Positions 7,284 through 13,767 of a stretch of DNA of 24,435 nucleotides are shown here, piece after piece; the stretch's first letter is position 1, and every line of letters starts with the position of its first letter. The position numbers and the translations under genes are program-made. The stretch comes from DYGT01 sp964607795 (GTDB taxonomy: Bacteria > Patescibacteriota > Microgenomatia > UBA8517): positions 1-24,435 of the forward strand of contig CAZSLA010000012.1 in the NCBI GenBank assembly GCA_964607795.1, given 5' to 3'. The notes below the pieces were generated by a model. The model was not told where the DNA came from. It worked only from the letters and a program-made list of their open reading frames with translations, and made no database searches.

Positions 7284-8816
7284 GTGCTTACAAAGGTTCT
7301 ATCTGCCACCCATTTTGGCTTGGAAACCATACCTATTGAGGTAGAGGTTAATGTCTTTTCTAAAGGCTTTCCGGGCTTTTCCGTTATCGGCTTGGCAGGA
7401 AAATCCGTAGAAGAAGCCAAAGAACGCGTCAAAACGGCGCTTAGCAATAGCGGCGTAGACATCCCCAATAAAAAAATTATTGTTAATCTGGCTCCGGCTG
7501 ATATTCCCAAAGAGGGAAGCGCCTATGACCTGCCGATTGCCATTGGTATGCTTCGAAGCATGGAGGCTTTGCAAATGCCTGCGGAAAAATCTTATTTTTA
7601 TGGTGAGCTTTCTTTAGACGGAACTTTGAGACACACCAAGGGCGTGCTTTTGTTGGCTCTGTCGGCCAAAAAACAAAAAGTAAAAAATTTATTTGTCCCC
7701 GCGCCCAGCGCCAATGAGGCCGCGGTGGTAAAGGGCATAAACGTTTATCCGGTGAATACGCTTACGCAATTGATCACGCATTTAAATGGCGGCGAGGTGA
7801 TACCCACCCACAAGCTCAAGTCAACAACTGGTGAGGATGATTTTTTGCTCGCGGACTTTGATTTTTCGGAAATCATCGGCCAGGATCAGGCCAAGCGCGC
7901 CCTAACTATAGCTTCAGCCGGAGGCCACAATGTGCATTTGCAAGGCCCGCCGGGTGCAGGCAAGACCATGCTGGCCCGGGCCATGGCCGGGATTCTACCC
8001 CCCTTAACTGAGGAAGAAAGCCTGGAGGTGACCAAAATTTATTCTGTTACCGGCAATATTCCGCCGGGCTCATCGCTTATGGTCAAGCGCCCGTTTCGCG
8101 TATCCCATCATACTACAAGCCGCATTGGCCTAGTCGGTGGGGGCAGTAACCCCCATCCTGGAGAAATTTCCCTGGCCCACAGGGGAGTGATGTTTTTGGA
8201 TGAATTTCCCGAGTTTTCCCGCGGCACTTTGGAGGCTTTAAGGCAGCCCATGGAAGACGGTATGGTTTCCATTACCAGGGCCGCCGGATCAGTGACTTAT
8301 CCTGCTCAGTTCATTTTGGTGGCAGCCAGTAACCCCTGCCCCTGTGGCTATTTGGGAGATGAAAAGCGCGTCTGCAAATGCAGCCCCCGGATGATTATGC
8401 GTTATCAAAATAAGCTTTCAGGGCCTTTGATGGACAGGATCGATCTTCATCTGACAATTGCGGCGGTGGATACGGACAAGCTCATGGCAAAAGCCCCAAA
8501 ACTAAAAGCCAAAACTTCGCGCGACATCCGCGAGGAAGTTGTCAACGCCAGGCAGATTCAAAAAAAGCGTTTTGCAAAGGACAAAATTATTGTTAATGCA
8601 GACATGAAAAACAAGCACATTAAAAAATACTGCGAGCTGGGTGCTGATTCGCAGCTTTTATTAAAACAGGCGGTGAACACCTACGGTCTTTCAGCCAGGA
8701 CCTATTTTCGCCTCATCAAAGTGTCCAGGACAATTGCAGATTTGGAGGGCGCTACAAATATACAAGCCAATCATGTGGCCGAGACACTCCAGTATAGAGT
8801 AAGAAGCGTGGATTAA
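7284..8816 (+). CDS. comM: YifB/ComM-type AAA+ ATPase (Mg-chelatase-like)
   Basis: ComM is a hexameric AAA+ helicase that promotes branch migration of donor DNA into the chromosome during natural transformation. The 510-residue protein has the family N-terminal domain (FGLETIPIEVEVNVFSKGFP, then GLAGKSVEEAKERVKTAL), Walker A GPPGAGKT (221-228), Walker B VMFLDEF (302-308, D306/E307), sensor-like AASNPCPCGY, a Cys-rich segment CPCGYLGDEKRVCKC typical of YifB, and a C-terminal helical domain (TYGLSARTYFRLIKVSRTIADLEG). The start is GTG 7284; residues from there match the family N-terminus and a -10 box lies just upstream. It shares the neighbourhood with yraN and dprA, a grouping known in many bacteria. 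Length is normal (about 500). The transformation role is a family inference. Confidence 0.95.
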   Translation: MLTKVLSATHFGLETIPIEVEVNVFSKGFPGFSVIGLAGKSVEEAKERVKTALSNSGVDIPNKKIIVNLAPADIPKEGSAYDLPIAIGMLRSMEALQMPAEKSYFYGELSLDGTLRHTKGVLLLALSAKKQKVKNLFVPAPSANEAAVVKGINVYPVNTLTQLITHLNGGEVIPTHKLKSTTGEDDFLLADFDFSEIIGQDQAKRALTIASAGGHNVHLQGPPGAGKTMLARAMAGILPPLTEEESLEVTKIYSVTGNIPPGSSLMVKRPFRVSHHTTSRIGLVGGGSNPHPGEISLAHRGVMFLDEFPEFSRGTLEALRQPMEDGMVSITRAAGSVTYPAQFILVAASNPCPCGYLGDEKRVCKCSPRMIMRYQNKLSGPLMDRIDLHLTIAAVDTDKLMAKAPKLKAKTSRDIREEVVNARQIQKKRFAKDKIIVNADMKNKHIKKYCELGADSQLLLKQAVNTYGLSARTYFRLIKVSRTIADLEGATNIQANHVAETLQYRVRSVD

Positions 8817-8818
8817 GT

Positions 8819-8847
8819 TTGTTAATTTTTTGCATTGAGTTTATAAT
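8819..8847 (+). promoter_or_regulatory. Promoter of the 8887 small gene
   Basis: TTGTTA (8819-8824), a 17-nt spacer and a perfect TATAAT (8842-8847) predict a start near 8854 and a leader of about 33 nt. The leader carries AGGAGG (8876-8881) 5 nt before ATG 8887. Confidence 0.7.
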
Positions 8848-8886
8848 CAACGAGCCCTTTTCGCATTTTTAGTTTAGGAGGTTGTC

Positions 8887-9147
8887 ATGCTTTACGAAGT
8901 TTTGTGTGGAGCCCTGGATCAGGTGACGCCTAGCTCAGAGGCACTGTATAGGCAGGCGGCTGCCAATCTTGCAAGTGAAGGTGAGATTGTCAGTATTGTT
9001 TGTCTGTCTCTTGAGGTGGCGGTCGTATACAACAATGGCAAGCCCTTGTTTCCAGGCAGGGGCAAGCATTTCGTTCGAATCACAAGCAACAAGGTCAACC
9101 TTGGAAACTTTTGGAATGAGGTGAAAAGGCTGAAAAAGCAGAAATAA
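8887..9147 (+). CDS. Small protein of unknown function between comM and yraN
   Basis: I do not recognise this 86-residue protein. It has no membrane segment. An N-terminal half of helix-like character (residues 1-32, Ala/Leu-rich) is followed by beta-like stretches (EIVSIVCLSLEVAVVYNNGKPLFP) and a basic C-terminus (VKRLKKQK), suggesting a small soluble alpha/beta fold, perhaps nucleic-acid binding given the basic tail. The start is firm: AGGAGG lies 5 nt before the ATG. It is a complete stand-alone unit with promoter (TTGTTA-17-TATAAT), leader, Shine-Dalgarno and strong terminator, inserted between comM and yraN, which often sit close together. It could be a late-arriving or lineage-specific gene. 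Its function is unknown. Confidence 0.7.
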   Translation: MLYEVLCGALDQVTPSSEALYRQAAANLASEGEIVSIVCLSLEVAVVYNNGKPLFPGRGKHFVRITSNKVNLGNFWNEVKRLKKQK

Positions 9148-9161
9148 AAAAGGTCTGGCCC

Positions 9162-9207
9162 GGGGCGGTGTAAAAGCAAACTGGTTTGCACCGCCCCTTC
9201 TTTTTTT
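9162..9207 (+). terminator. Strong intrinsic terminator after the 8887 gene
   Basis: GGGGCGGTG (9162-9170) pairs perfectly with CACCGCCCC (9189-9197). An inner stem GCAAA/TTTGC (9176-9180 / 9185-9189) closes a CTGG loop. TTCTTTTTTT (9198-9207) follows. The hairpin starts 14 nt after the stop codon. Confidence 0.92.
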
Positions 9208-9210
9208 GGC

Positions 9211-9216
9211 TATACT
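9211..9216 (+). promoter_or_regulatory. -10 box directly before yraN
   Basis: TATACT lies 6 nt before the yraN GTG and 3 nt after the terminator T-tract, predicting a leaderless yraN-dprA mRNA. Any -35 box would fall within the 3' arm of the terminator; TTGCAC (9186-9191) with a 19-nt spacer is the best candidate. Confidence 0.5.
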
Positions 9217-9222
9217 AAAAAA

Positions 9223-9597
9223 GTGAAGCAGTTTAATTTTCAAAAAGGTCAAACGGGGGAGGGTATTGCTTCAGCTTATTTGCGGAGTAGGGGTTTTAAA
9301 ATTATTGAAAAGAATTTTTCCACTCGCTTTGGGGAGATAGACTTGATCGGTATCCACGCCAATAAAATTGTTTTTGTTGAGGTAAAGCTAAAAATAGGTG
9401 AAACATTCGGCACTCCGGAAGAAATGGTAACGCACAGGAAACTGATGCAGGTCTTTACAACTGCCCAAAGCTTTTTGCAAAAAAATGCCGAGCTTGCTAA
9501 TCAATACCCCGAAAGGCAAATAGATGTAGTTGCCATTGTTCTTGATAAGGATGGCGCGGTGCATAGGCTTGATCATTATGAAAGCGTGGAGCTATAA
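9223..9597 (+). CDS. yraN: YraN / UPF0102 family predicted nuclease-fold protein
   Basis: The 124-residue protein belongs to UPF0102, small proteins with a restriction-endonuclease-like fold usually linked to DNA processing. It shows the family N-terminal helix (KGQTGEGIASAYLRSRGFKIIEKNF), then the nuclease-like core GEIDLIG (D40) and VFVEVK (E53-x-K55), which resembles a D...ExK active site, followed by the conserved helix (HRKLMQVFTTAQSFLQ). The start is GTG 9223, because GQ-x-GE then sits near the N-terminus as in homologues and TATACT ends 6 nt upstream. There is no Shine-Dalgarno. The stop TAA is directly followed by the dprA ATG, so the two share one mRNA. Neighbouring comM and dprA fit a role in DNA uptake or recombination, unproven for the family. 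Confidence 0.9.
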   Translation: MKQFNFQKGQTGEGIASAYLRSRGFKIIEKNFSTRFGEIDLIGIHANKIVFVEVKLKIGETFGTPEEMVTHRKLMQVFTTAQSFLQKNAELANQYPERQIDVVAIVLDKDGAVHRLDHYESVEL

Positions 9598-10458
9598 ATG
9601 AGTATTTTTGCTTATCCGGTCCAGGAAATTAAATTAGCAAGTAAAAATTATCCTAAGCTTTTAAAAGCCATCAAAAACCCGCCCAAAAAGCTCTATGTGC
9701 GGGGGAGCCTGGAGGCTTGTACCCAAAAAACCCTTGCCATTGTGGGCAGCCGCAGGATGACGCGCTATGGCAAGGCGGTCATTGAGCGCTTTATACCGGA
9801 TATTGTTGCCTCTGGCGCGGCTACGATTTCTGGGTTCATGTACGGGGTGGATAGTGAGGTACACTCCCAGACAGTGGCCTTGGGTGGGCAGACAATTGCC
9901 GTTTTTGGCTCAGGGCTTGATGTTGTTTACCCTCCGGAGAACATGGAGTTGTATGAAAAAATTTTACAAACAGGGGGCTTGGTGGTTTCCGAATACGAGC
10001 CTCAAGCCAGGCCGCATTTGTGGAAATTTCCCCAAAGAAATAGGATTGTGGTTGGTTTAGCGAGCATGGGAGTATTAATTGTTGAAGCAGCCTCAAAAAG
10101 TGGTTCTTTGGTAACCGCCCAGCTGGCGCTCAAAGAAGGCAGACAGGTGTTTGCCGTGCCCGGAGCTATCACTTCAAGCGTCTCTACGGGTACAAATGAG
10201 CTTATAAAAAAGGGCAAGGCAAAGAGTGTCACGGAAAGTAAAGACCTGGGTATACGAGCGCATGAAGTCGGCAGCAAGCCCGTTGGCTTGAGTGATATTG
10301 AACTTAAGATCTTAAACATTTTGGGGTGCGAGCCAATGAGCTTGGATGAGCTTGCATATGAGCTGGCAAGCGACGTAGTGGATATTTCAACTACCGTCAC
10401 CACTCTAAGTTTAAAAGGCGTTGTCCGCGAAAGTGCAGGTAAATACTTTTTAGTGTAG
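9598..10458 (+). CDS. dprA: DNA-processing protein DprA
   Basis: DprA binds incoming single-stranded DNA in natural transformation and loads RecA on it. The Rossmann-like domain is complete: GSR (50-52) in IVGSRRMTRYG, SGFMYGVDSEVH (usual SGLAxGID), IAVFGSGLDVVYPPEN, GGLVVSEYEP, FPQRNRIVVGLA, LIVEAASKSGSLVTAQLALKEGRQVFAVPG and STGTNELIKKGKA. A C-terminal winged-helix-like domain follows at about residues 225-286 (LSDIELKILNILGCEPMSLD). At 286 residues it is a short DprA lacking the N-terminal SAM domain of longer forms. Its ATG abuts the yraN stop (0 nt), so it is translated by coupling. With ComM nearby it suggests the cell can integrate imported DNA; no uptake pilus or ComEC gene is visible here. 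Confidence 0.95.
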   Translation: MSIFAYPVQEIKLASKNYPKLLKAIKNPPKKLYVRGSLEACTQKTLAIVGSRRMTRYGKAVIERFIPDIVASGAATISGFMYGVDSEVHSQTVALGGQTIAVFGSGLDVVYPPENMELYEKILQTGGLVVSEYEPQARPHLWKFPQRNRIVVGLASMGVLIVEAASKSGSLVTAQLALKEGRQVFAVPGAITSSVSTGTNELIKKGKAKSVTESKDLGIRAHEVGSKPVGLSDIELKILNILGCEPMSLDELAYELASDVVDISTTVTTLSLKGVVRESAGKYFLV

Positions 10459-10466
10459 AATATAAT
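10456..10466 (+). promoter_or_regulatory. Overlapping -10 boxes directly before galU
   Basis: TAGAAT (10456-10461) ends 8 nt and TATAAT (10461-10466) ends 3 nt before ATG 10470. Either predicts transcription starting at or within a few bases of the ATG. The only -35-like match at 17 nt from TAGAAT is GTGCAG (10433-10438), which is weak. The TAGAAT box includes the dprA stop codon TAG. Confidence 0.45.
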
Positions 10467-10469
10467 TCC

Positions 10470-11348
10470 ATGCCAGTAACAAAAGCAGTAATCCCAGCGG
10501 CCGGTTTTGGTACCCGTTTTTTACCTCAAACTAAAGCCATGCCAAAAGAGATGCTCCCCATTGTGGACAAGCCCGTGATCCAGATTGTAGTGGAGGATTT
10601 GGTAGAGGCGGGGATCACTGATATTATCATTGTCACCGGGTATCACAAGCGCGCCATCGAGGATCATTTTGACAATCCATCCTTGGAACTAATTGAAAAC
10701 CTAAAGCTTGGTGGCGAGAAGAAACGCTCTCTATTAGAAGAAATTGGAAAAATAGCCGAACTTGCCAATTTTTATTACGTTCGGCAAAAGGGGCCTTACG
10801 GCAACGGCACGCCGCTTTTGAATGTGCGCGAAATCATTGGCAATGAACCGTTTATTTATACCTGGAGCGATGATTTTATTGAGGCCGTACCCTCGGAATT
10901 TCAGCAGTTAATTGCCGTTTATGAAAAATATAATTGCAGCGTTTTGGCTGGAATCAGGGCCGAAAGTGACGAGGATTATGAGAAATACGGCTATGCCGGT
11001 GGGGAGGAAATCGAGCCCGGAATCATTGACATTAAAAATATAATCGAAAAACCGGGAAAAGATAATGCCCCCAGTGACTTGGGCAATGTGAGTAGTTTTT
11101 TGTTTACACCCGAGATTTTCAAATACCTGGACGAGGCTTTGGACAATATGCATGGCGTTGAGCTTTACTACAACGATGTTTTGAGCCAGATGCTCAGTGC
11201 GGGGGAAAGGATCGTGTCAGCGGAAATCAAAGGCGGCAAATTTTATGATACCGGCAATAAGTTGGGCTATTTAAAGACCGTGGTTGACCATGCCCTGAAG
11301 CACAAAGACATAAGCGAGGAATTTAGAGCTTATCTTCAGAAAATATAA
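10470..11348 (+). CDS. galU: UTP-glucose-1-phosphate uridylyltransferase (GalU type)
   Basis: GalU makes UDP-glucose from UTP and glucose-1-phosphate, a donor for envelope glycans and lipids. The 292-residue protein has the nucleotide-binding signature PAAGFGTRFLPQTKAMPKE (9-27), LPIVDKPVIQ, VTGYHKRAIEDHFD, the metal/UTP region WSDDF (W132-D135), GVELYYNDVLSQML and the C-terminal GGKFYDTGNKLGYL. The usual LGLGHAVL segment is replaced by PYGNGTPLL and VLLGDD by YTWSDD. I recall this variant as frequent in CPR homologues, so it need not mean loss of activity, but the exact sugar and nucleotide should be treated as inferred. It starts 11 nt after dprA but has its own -10 boxes. It probably feeds the glycan operon at 12820-17986. 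Confidence 0.88.
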   Translation: MPVTKAVIPAAGFGTRFLPQTKAMPKEMLPIVDKPVIQIVVEDLVEAGITDIIIVTGYHKRAIEDHFDNPSLELIENLKLGGEKKRSLLEEIGKIAELANFYYVRQKGPYGNGTPLLNVREIIGNEPFIYTWSDDFIEAVPSEFQQLIAVYEKYNCSVLAGIRAESDEDYEKYGYAGGEEIEPGIIDIKNIIEKPGKDNAPSDLGNVSSFLFTPEIFKYLDEALDNMHGVELYYNDVLSQMLSAGERIVSAEIKGGKFYDTGNKLGYLKTVVDHALKHKDISEEFRAYLQKI

Positions 11349-11369
11349 TCCTGAGACTCGGAATTTAAG

Positions 11370-11441
11370 AGGCCACGGAGGGAATCGAACCCTCGCATAG
11401 GAGTTTTGCAGACTCCGGTGTTTCCACTTCACCACGTGGCC
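11370..11441 (-). tRNA. tRNA-Cys (anticodon GCA)
   Basis: The minus-strand cloverleaf is complete in 72 nt: acceptor stem GGCCACG/CGTGGCC (7 bp), D-arm GTG/CAC, anticodon stem GGAGT/ACTCC with loop CTGCAAA, anticodon GCA at 11407-11409, a 5-nt variable loop, and T-arm GAGGG-TTCGATT-CCCTC. The discriminator base is U73 (11370), the known cysteine identity base. The 3' CCA is not encoded, so a CCA-adding enzyme is needed. It is convergent with galU, 21 nt from its stop. Confidence 0.97.
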
Positions 11442-11498
11442 ACTTCACTACCCGGTTTTGGGTTTATCTATTTTACTACAAAATCAACTATTTCCATA

Positions 11499-11520
11499 TA
11501 AAAACCCCGCTCAAGCGGGG
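11499..11520 (-). terminator. Intrinsic terminator of hsp20
   Basis: On the minus strand CCCCGC-TTGA-GCGGGG is a perfect 6-bp stem with a four-base loop, followed by TTTTT. It begins 18 nt after the hsp20 stop. Confidence 0.88.
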
Positions 11521-11538
11521 AGCGGGGTAAGAGCCATT

Positions 11539-11901
11539 TTACGTGCTCTTTTTTTCTTTGACCGCAATTTTCCGGGGCCGAGCCAATTCTTGCTTGGGAA
11601 TTGTGATCGTTACGATACCGTTTTCAAGGTCTGCGTCGGCTTTGTCCCAGACGCCGCCGGAAAGCGCTGCTGTGTAGTAATACTGGTAGGACGCGCGGTT
11701 TTCTTTGTCTTCTTTTTTTACCTCGGCCTGGATGGTCAAAACGCCGTCCTCAATGTGGGCTTCGATATTCTTTGCAGGCACTCCAGCAACCACCGCCTCG
11801 ACGATGATATCTTTTTCGCTTTCCCTGATCTTAAGTCCGTTTTTAGAATATTCTTCAAACAGGCTGGGCAAGCGGAAAGGGTCCCAACGGGTAAGTGTCA
11901 T
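11539..11901 (-). CDS. hsp20: Small heat shock protein (Hsp20/alpha-crystallin family)
   Basis: Hsp20 proteins are ATP-independent holdases that bind unfolding proteins. The 120-residue product starts MTLTRWDPFRLPSLFEEY, then the alpha-crystallin domain: IRESEKDIIVEAVVAGVPAKNIEAH, DGVLTIQAEVKKEDKE, a tyrosine-rich loop, and the end of the domain at NGIVTITIPK. The C-terminal IxI motif is not clear. ATG 11901 is chosen over the upstream ATG at 11976 because AAGGAGGTGA (11907-11916 on the plus axis) lies 5 nt before it; the longer frame would cross the promoter and operator. It is a single-gene unit with a CIRCE operator and a terminator. HrcA control is inferred from CIRCE; hrcA is not in the window. 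Confidence 0.93.
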   Translation of the reverse strand: MTLTRWDPFRLPSLFEEYSKNGLKIRESEKDIIVEAVVAGVPAKNIEAHIEDGVLTIQAEVKKEDKENRASYQYYYTAALSGGVWDKADADLENGIVTITIPKQELARPRKIAVKEKKST

Positions 11902-11916
11902 TTTTTTCACCTCCTT

Positions 11917-11943
11917 TTGGCGCTCACTTAGCGTGAGTGCTAA
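11917..11943 (-). promoter_or_regulatory. CIRCE operator (HrcA binding site) of hsp20
   Basis: On the minus strand TTAGCACTC (11935-11943), 9 nt, then GAGCGCCAA (11917-11925). The CIRCE consensus is TTAGCACTC-N9-GAGTGCTAA, so the first half is perfect and the second matches 7/9. It spans the predicted transcription start and ends next to the Shine-Dalgarno, the usual place for HrcA repression relieved by heat. Confidence 0.93.
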
Positions 11944-11947
11944 CAAC

Positions 11948-11976
11948 ATATTAAGAATAAATAATTTGTTTGTCAA
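11948..11976 (-). promoter_or_regulatory. Sigma70-type promoter of hsp20
   Basis: On the minus strand TTGACA (11971-11976, perfect), 17 nt, TAATAT (11948-11953). The predicted start is near 11941, inside the CIRCE element. The -35 occupies the same bases as the -35 of the divergent PEGA gene. Confidence 0.88.
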
Positions 11977-11998
11977 GCCTATTTGTCTTTGCTAAACT
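11970..11998 (+). promoter_or_regulatory. Promoter of the PEGA/SH3 gene, leaderless
   Basis: TTGTCA (11970-11975), 17 nt, TAAACT (11993-11998), then 7 nt to the GTG at 12006. The predicted start coincides with the start codon. The -35 overlaps the hsp20 -35 in the 7-bp TTGTCAA (11970-11976). Confidence 0.7.
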
Positions 11999-12005
11999 GG
12001 GTAAC

Positions 12006-12839
12006 GTGACAAAAAAAAGAATCGTTTTGGGGATTATAATTTTGGCCATTTTGGCCATGGCGGGGTTTTTGCTTTGGAGGTTTGTCGTTAATTCCCCCAA
12101 GGCTTTGTTGGTGGTGGAGACCCAGCCAGCCTCACAAGTCTTTGTCAATGGCGAGCAGGTTGGCAAGACGCCTTACGAGGGTGAGTTTGAAGAGCATGAG
12201 ATTGATCTGAAATTAGTGCCGGAATCATTTGAGCAGGCATTAATGCCATATGATGCCAAAATTTTTCTTACTCCAGGAGTAGAAACTATTGTGCGACGCG
12301 AATTCGGGGCAGAGGAGGGGATGTCTCAGGGAGAGGAAATCTCTTTTGAAAAAGAAGGCGGCGGCAATGTCAGCCTGGCTGTGGTGAGCGCGCCAGATGG
12401 TGCGAGCGTTTTTATTGACAAAAACTATATTGACCTGGCGCCGGTTAAACACACAGACATTGATCCAGGCATTCACCAAATTACCCTCCAGGCCGAAGGC
12501 TACAAAGAAAGGTCCTTTTCTGTGCAGCTTATACAAGGCTACAGTTTGATGGCTTTTGTGGAACTGGCCAGGCTGCCTCAAGAGCAAAACGCTGAAATAA
12601 GAGCGAACGAAACTGAGGATGCCCGTGTTGAAGTCGTGGTTATTGGGCAGACGCCAACAGGGTTTTTGCGCGTGAGACAGGAAGCTTCTACCGAAGCCCC
12701 AGAGGTCACACAGGTCAAGCCGGGTGAGGAATATAAGCTTTTGGAGAGCCAGGAGGGCTGGTATGAAATCCAAATCGATGAGGAAACCACCGGTTGGGTG
12801 TCTCAGGAATATGCCAGGCTTAAAGAGTCGAGCCAATAA
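12006..12839 (+). CDS. Membrane-anchored protein with PEGA repeats and a C-terminal SH3-like domain
   Basis: The 277-residue protein has a basic start and one membrane segment at about residues 7-27. An extracellular part follows: a first PEGA-type domain at about 33-100 (ALLVVETQPASQVFVNGEQVGKTP), a second at about 122-185 (VSAPDGASVFIDKNYIDLAPVKH, then GIHQITLQAEGYKERSFSV), a polar linker, and a bacterial SH3-like domain at about 207-272 (GFLRVRQEASTEAPEVTQV, then GWYEI and GWVSQEYARL). PEGA domains are surface modules, and bacterial SH3 domains often bind wall peptides, so a role at the cell surface is likely. The start is GTG 12006: the TTG at 11970 would fall inside the -35 box. The 3' end overlaps the convergent ubiA-like gene by 20 nt. 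Confidence 0.85.
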   Translation: MTKKRIVLGIIILAILAMAGFLLWRFVVNSPKALLVVETQPASQVFVNGEQVGKTPYEGEFEEHEIDLKLVPESFEQALMPYDAKIFLTPGVETIVRREFGAEEGMSQGEEISFEKEGGGNVSLAVVSAPDGASVFIDKNYIDLAPVKHTDIDPGIHQITLQAEGYKERSFSVQLIQGYSLMAFVELARLPQEQNAEIRANETEDARVEVVVIGQTPTGFLRVRQEASTEAPEVTQVKPGEEYKLLESQEGWYEIQIDEETTGWVSQEYARLKESSQ

Positions 12840-13767
12840 ATCCACTATACAAAATGGCTATCACCATGCCTATCCAGATGGTCACAGAAGCCACCAAAGC
12901 CCGATCCGTCAATAGCAATTTCTCGGGCGTTTCCGAGCGGTCCTCAAAGATCAGGCTTTGATAGCGCATAATGCCAAAAATGGTTACCGGCACGGTAGTC
13001 ATTAACAGTTTGTTGATGGTGGTTGTGCGTGAAAGCTCGGCCAAAAAAAGCCACAGCGGGCGGCTGGCTTGGGGAGACTCAAAAAAGGTAAAGAGCGCCC
13101 AGCTCATCCAGGCAGCATTGCCAAACATGGTTACATAAGAATTTAAAAGTTCGGGTGAATATTTGGCCAAGACTTTTCGCGTACTTCCCTTTTTCCCCAC
13201 CACCCCGATTTCTGCCCTGCGTTTGCCTGAGGCCAAAAACAAAGCAACTGACACTACACACAGCAAAAACCACACGGACAAATGGGCGTCCACAAGAAAG
13301 GCTCCTGAGTAAACGCGGATGATAAATCCCGAGGCGATGATGAGGATATCAATAACAGGGATATTTTTGAGGTACAAGGAATATCCAAGCTGCATAGTAA
13401 GGTAAATCCCGATCAAGATAAAAAAAAGGTAAGACAAAAAGTAAGCAAAAACCATGGCTGCTGAGGCTAAAATGGCCGCGTAAGCCAAAGCCAAAAACGG
13501 GGGGATGTCCCCTTTTGCAAGGGGACGATTTTTTTTAATCGGGTGCTGGCGGTCACGCTCAATGTCCTGGAGGTCGTTAAATGTATAGGTGGCGCTTGCC
13601 GCCAAGTTGAAAATCAAAAATCCCAAGACCGTTTTTATGAAATATGCTTCTTCAAATAAAGTACCAGAAAAAACAATGGCTGCAAAAATTCCCAAATTTT
13701 TCACCCAGTGGACCGGACGGGAAACATTGATCAAGCCTATAACTGTTTTTGTCGGTAGGTTAGCCAT
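12820..13767 (-). CDS. UbiA-family prenyltransferase, decaprenyl-phosphate phosphoribosyltransferase-like
   Basis: This 315-residue integral membrane enzyme most resembles DPPR synthase (Rv3806c type), which joins the ribosyl part of PRPP to decaprenyl phosphate, the first step to decaprenyl-phosphoryl-arabinose in mycobacteria. Visible motifs: SRPVHWVKN near residue 16, the first Asp motif NDLQDIERD (64-72) followed by HPIKKNRPLAKG, IPVIDILIIASGFIIR after mid-protein, and GKRRAE (181-186), the charged signature of this branch. Eight or nine membrane segments are seen. ATG 13767 is chosen because the protein then begins like its homologues; a longer frame from 13872 would overlap the preceding gene by 136 nt. 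It still overlaps that gene by 31 nt. It is the last gene of a five-gene operon. The pentose product is inferred. Confidence 0.82.
   Translation of the reverse strand: MANLPTKTVIGLINVSRPVHWVKNLGIFAAIVFSGTLFEEAYFIKTVLGFLIFNLAASATYTFNDLQDIERDRQHPIKKNRPLAKGDIPPFLALAYAAILASAAMVFAYFLSYLFFILIGIYLTMQLGYSLYLKNIPVIDILIIASGFIIRVYSGAFLVDAHLSVWFLLCVVSVALFLASGKRRAEIGVVGKKGSTRKVLAKYSPELLNSYVTMFGNAAWMSWALFTFFESPQASRPLWLFLAELSRTTTINKLLMTTVPVTIFGIMRYQSLIFEDRSETPEKLLLTDRALVASVTIWIGMVIAILYSGFIGSTL

Noticed and set aside
11539..11976. Longer hsp20 frame starting at 11976 (145 residues)
   Set aside because: The extra 25 codons cross the CIRCE operator, the -10 and the -35. A strong Shine-Dalgarno sits right before the ATG at 11901, and homologues start near that point.
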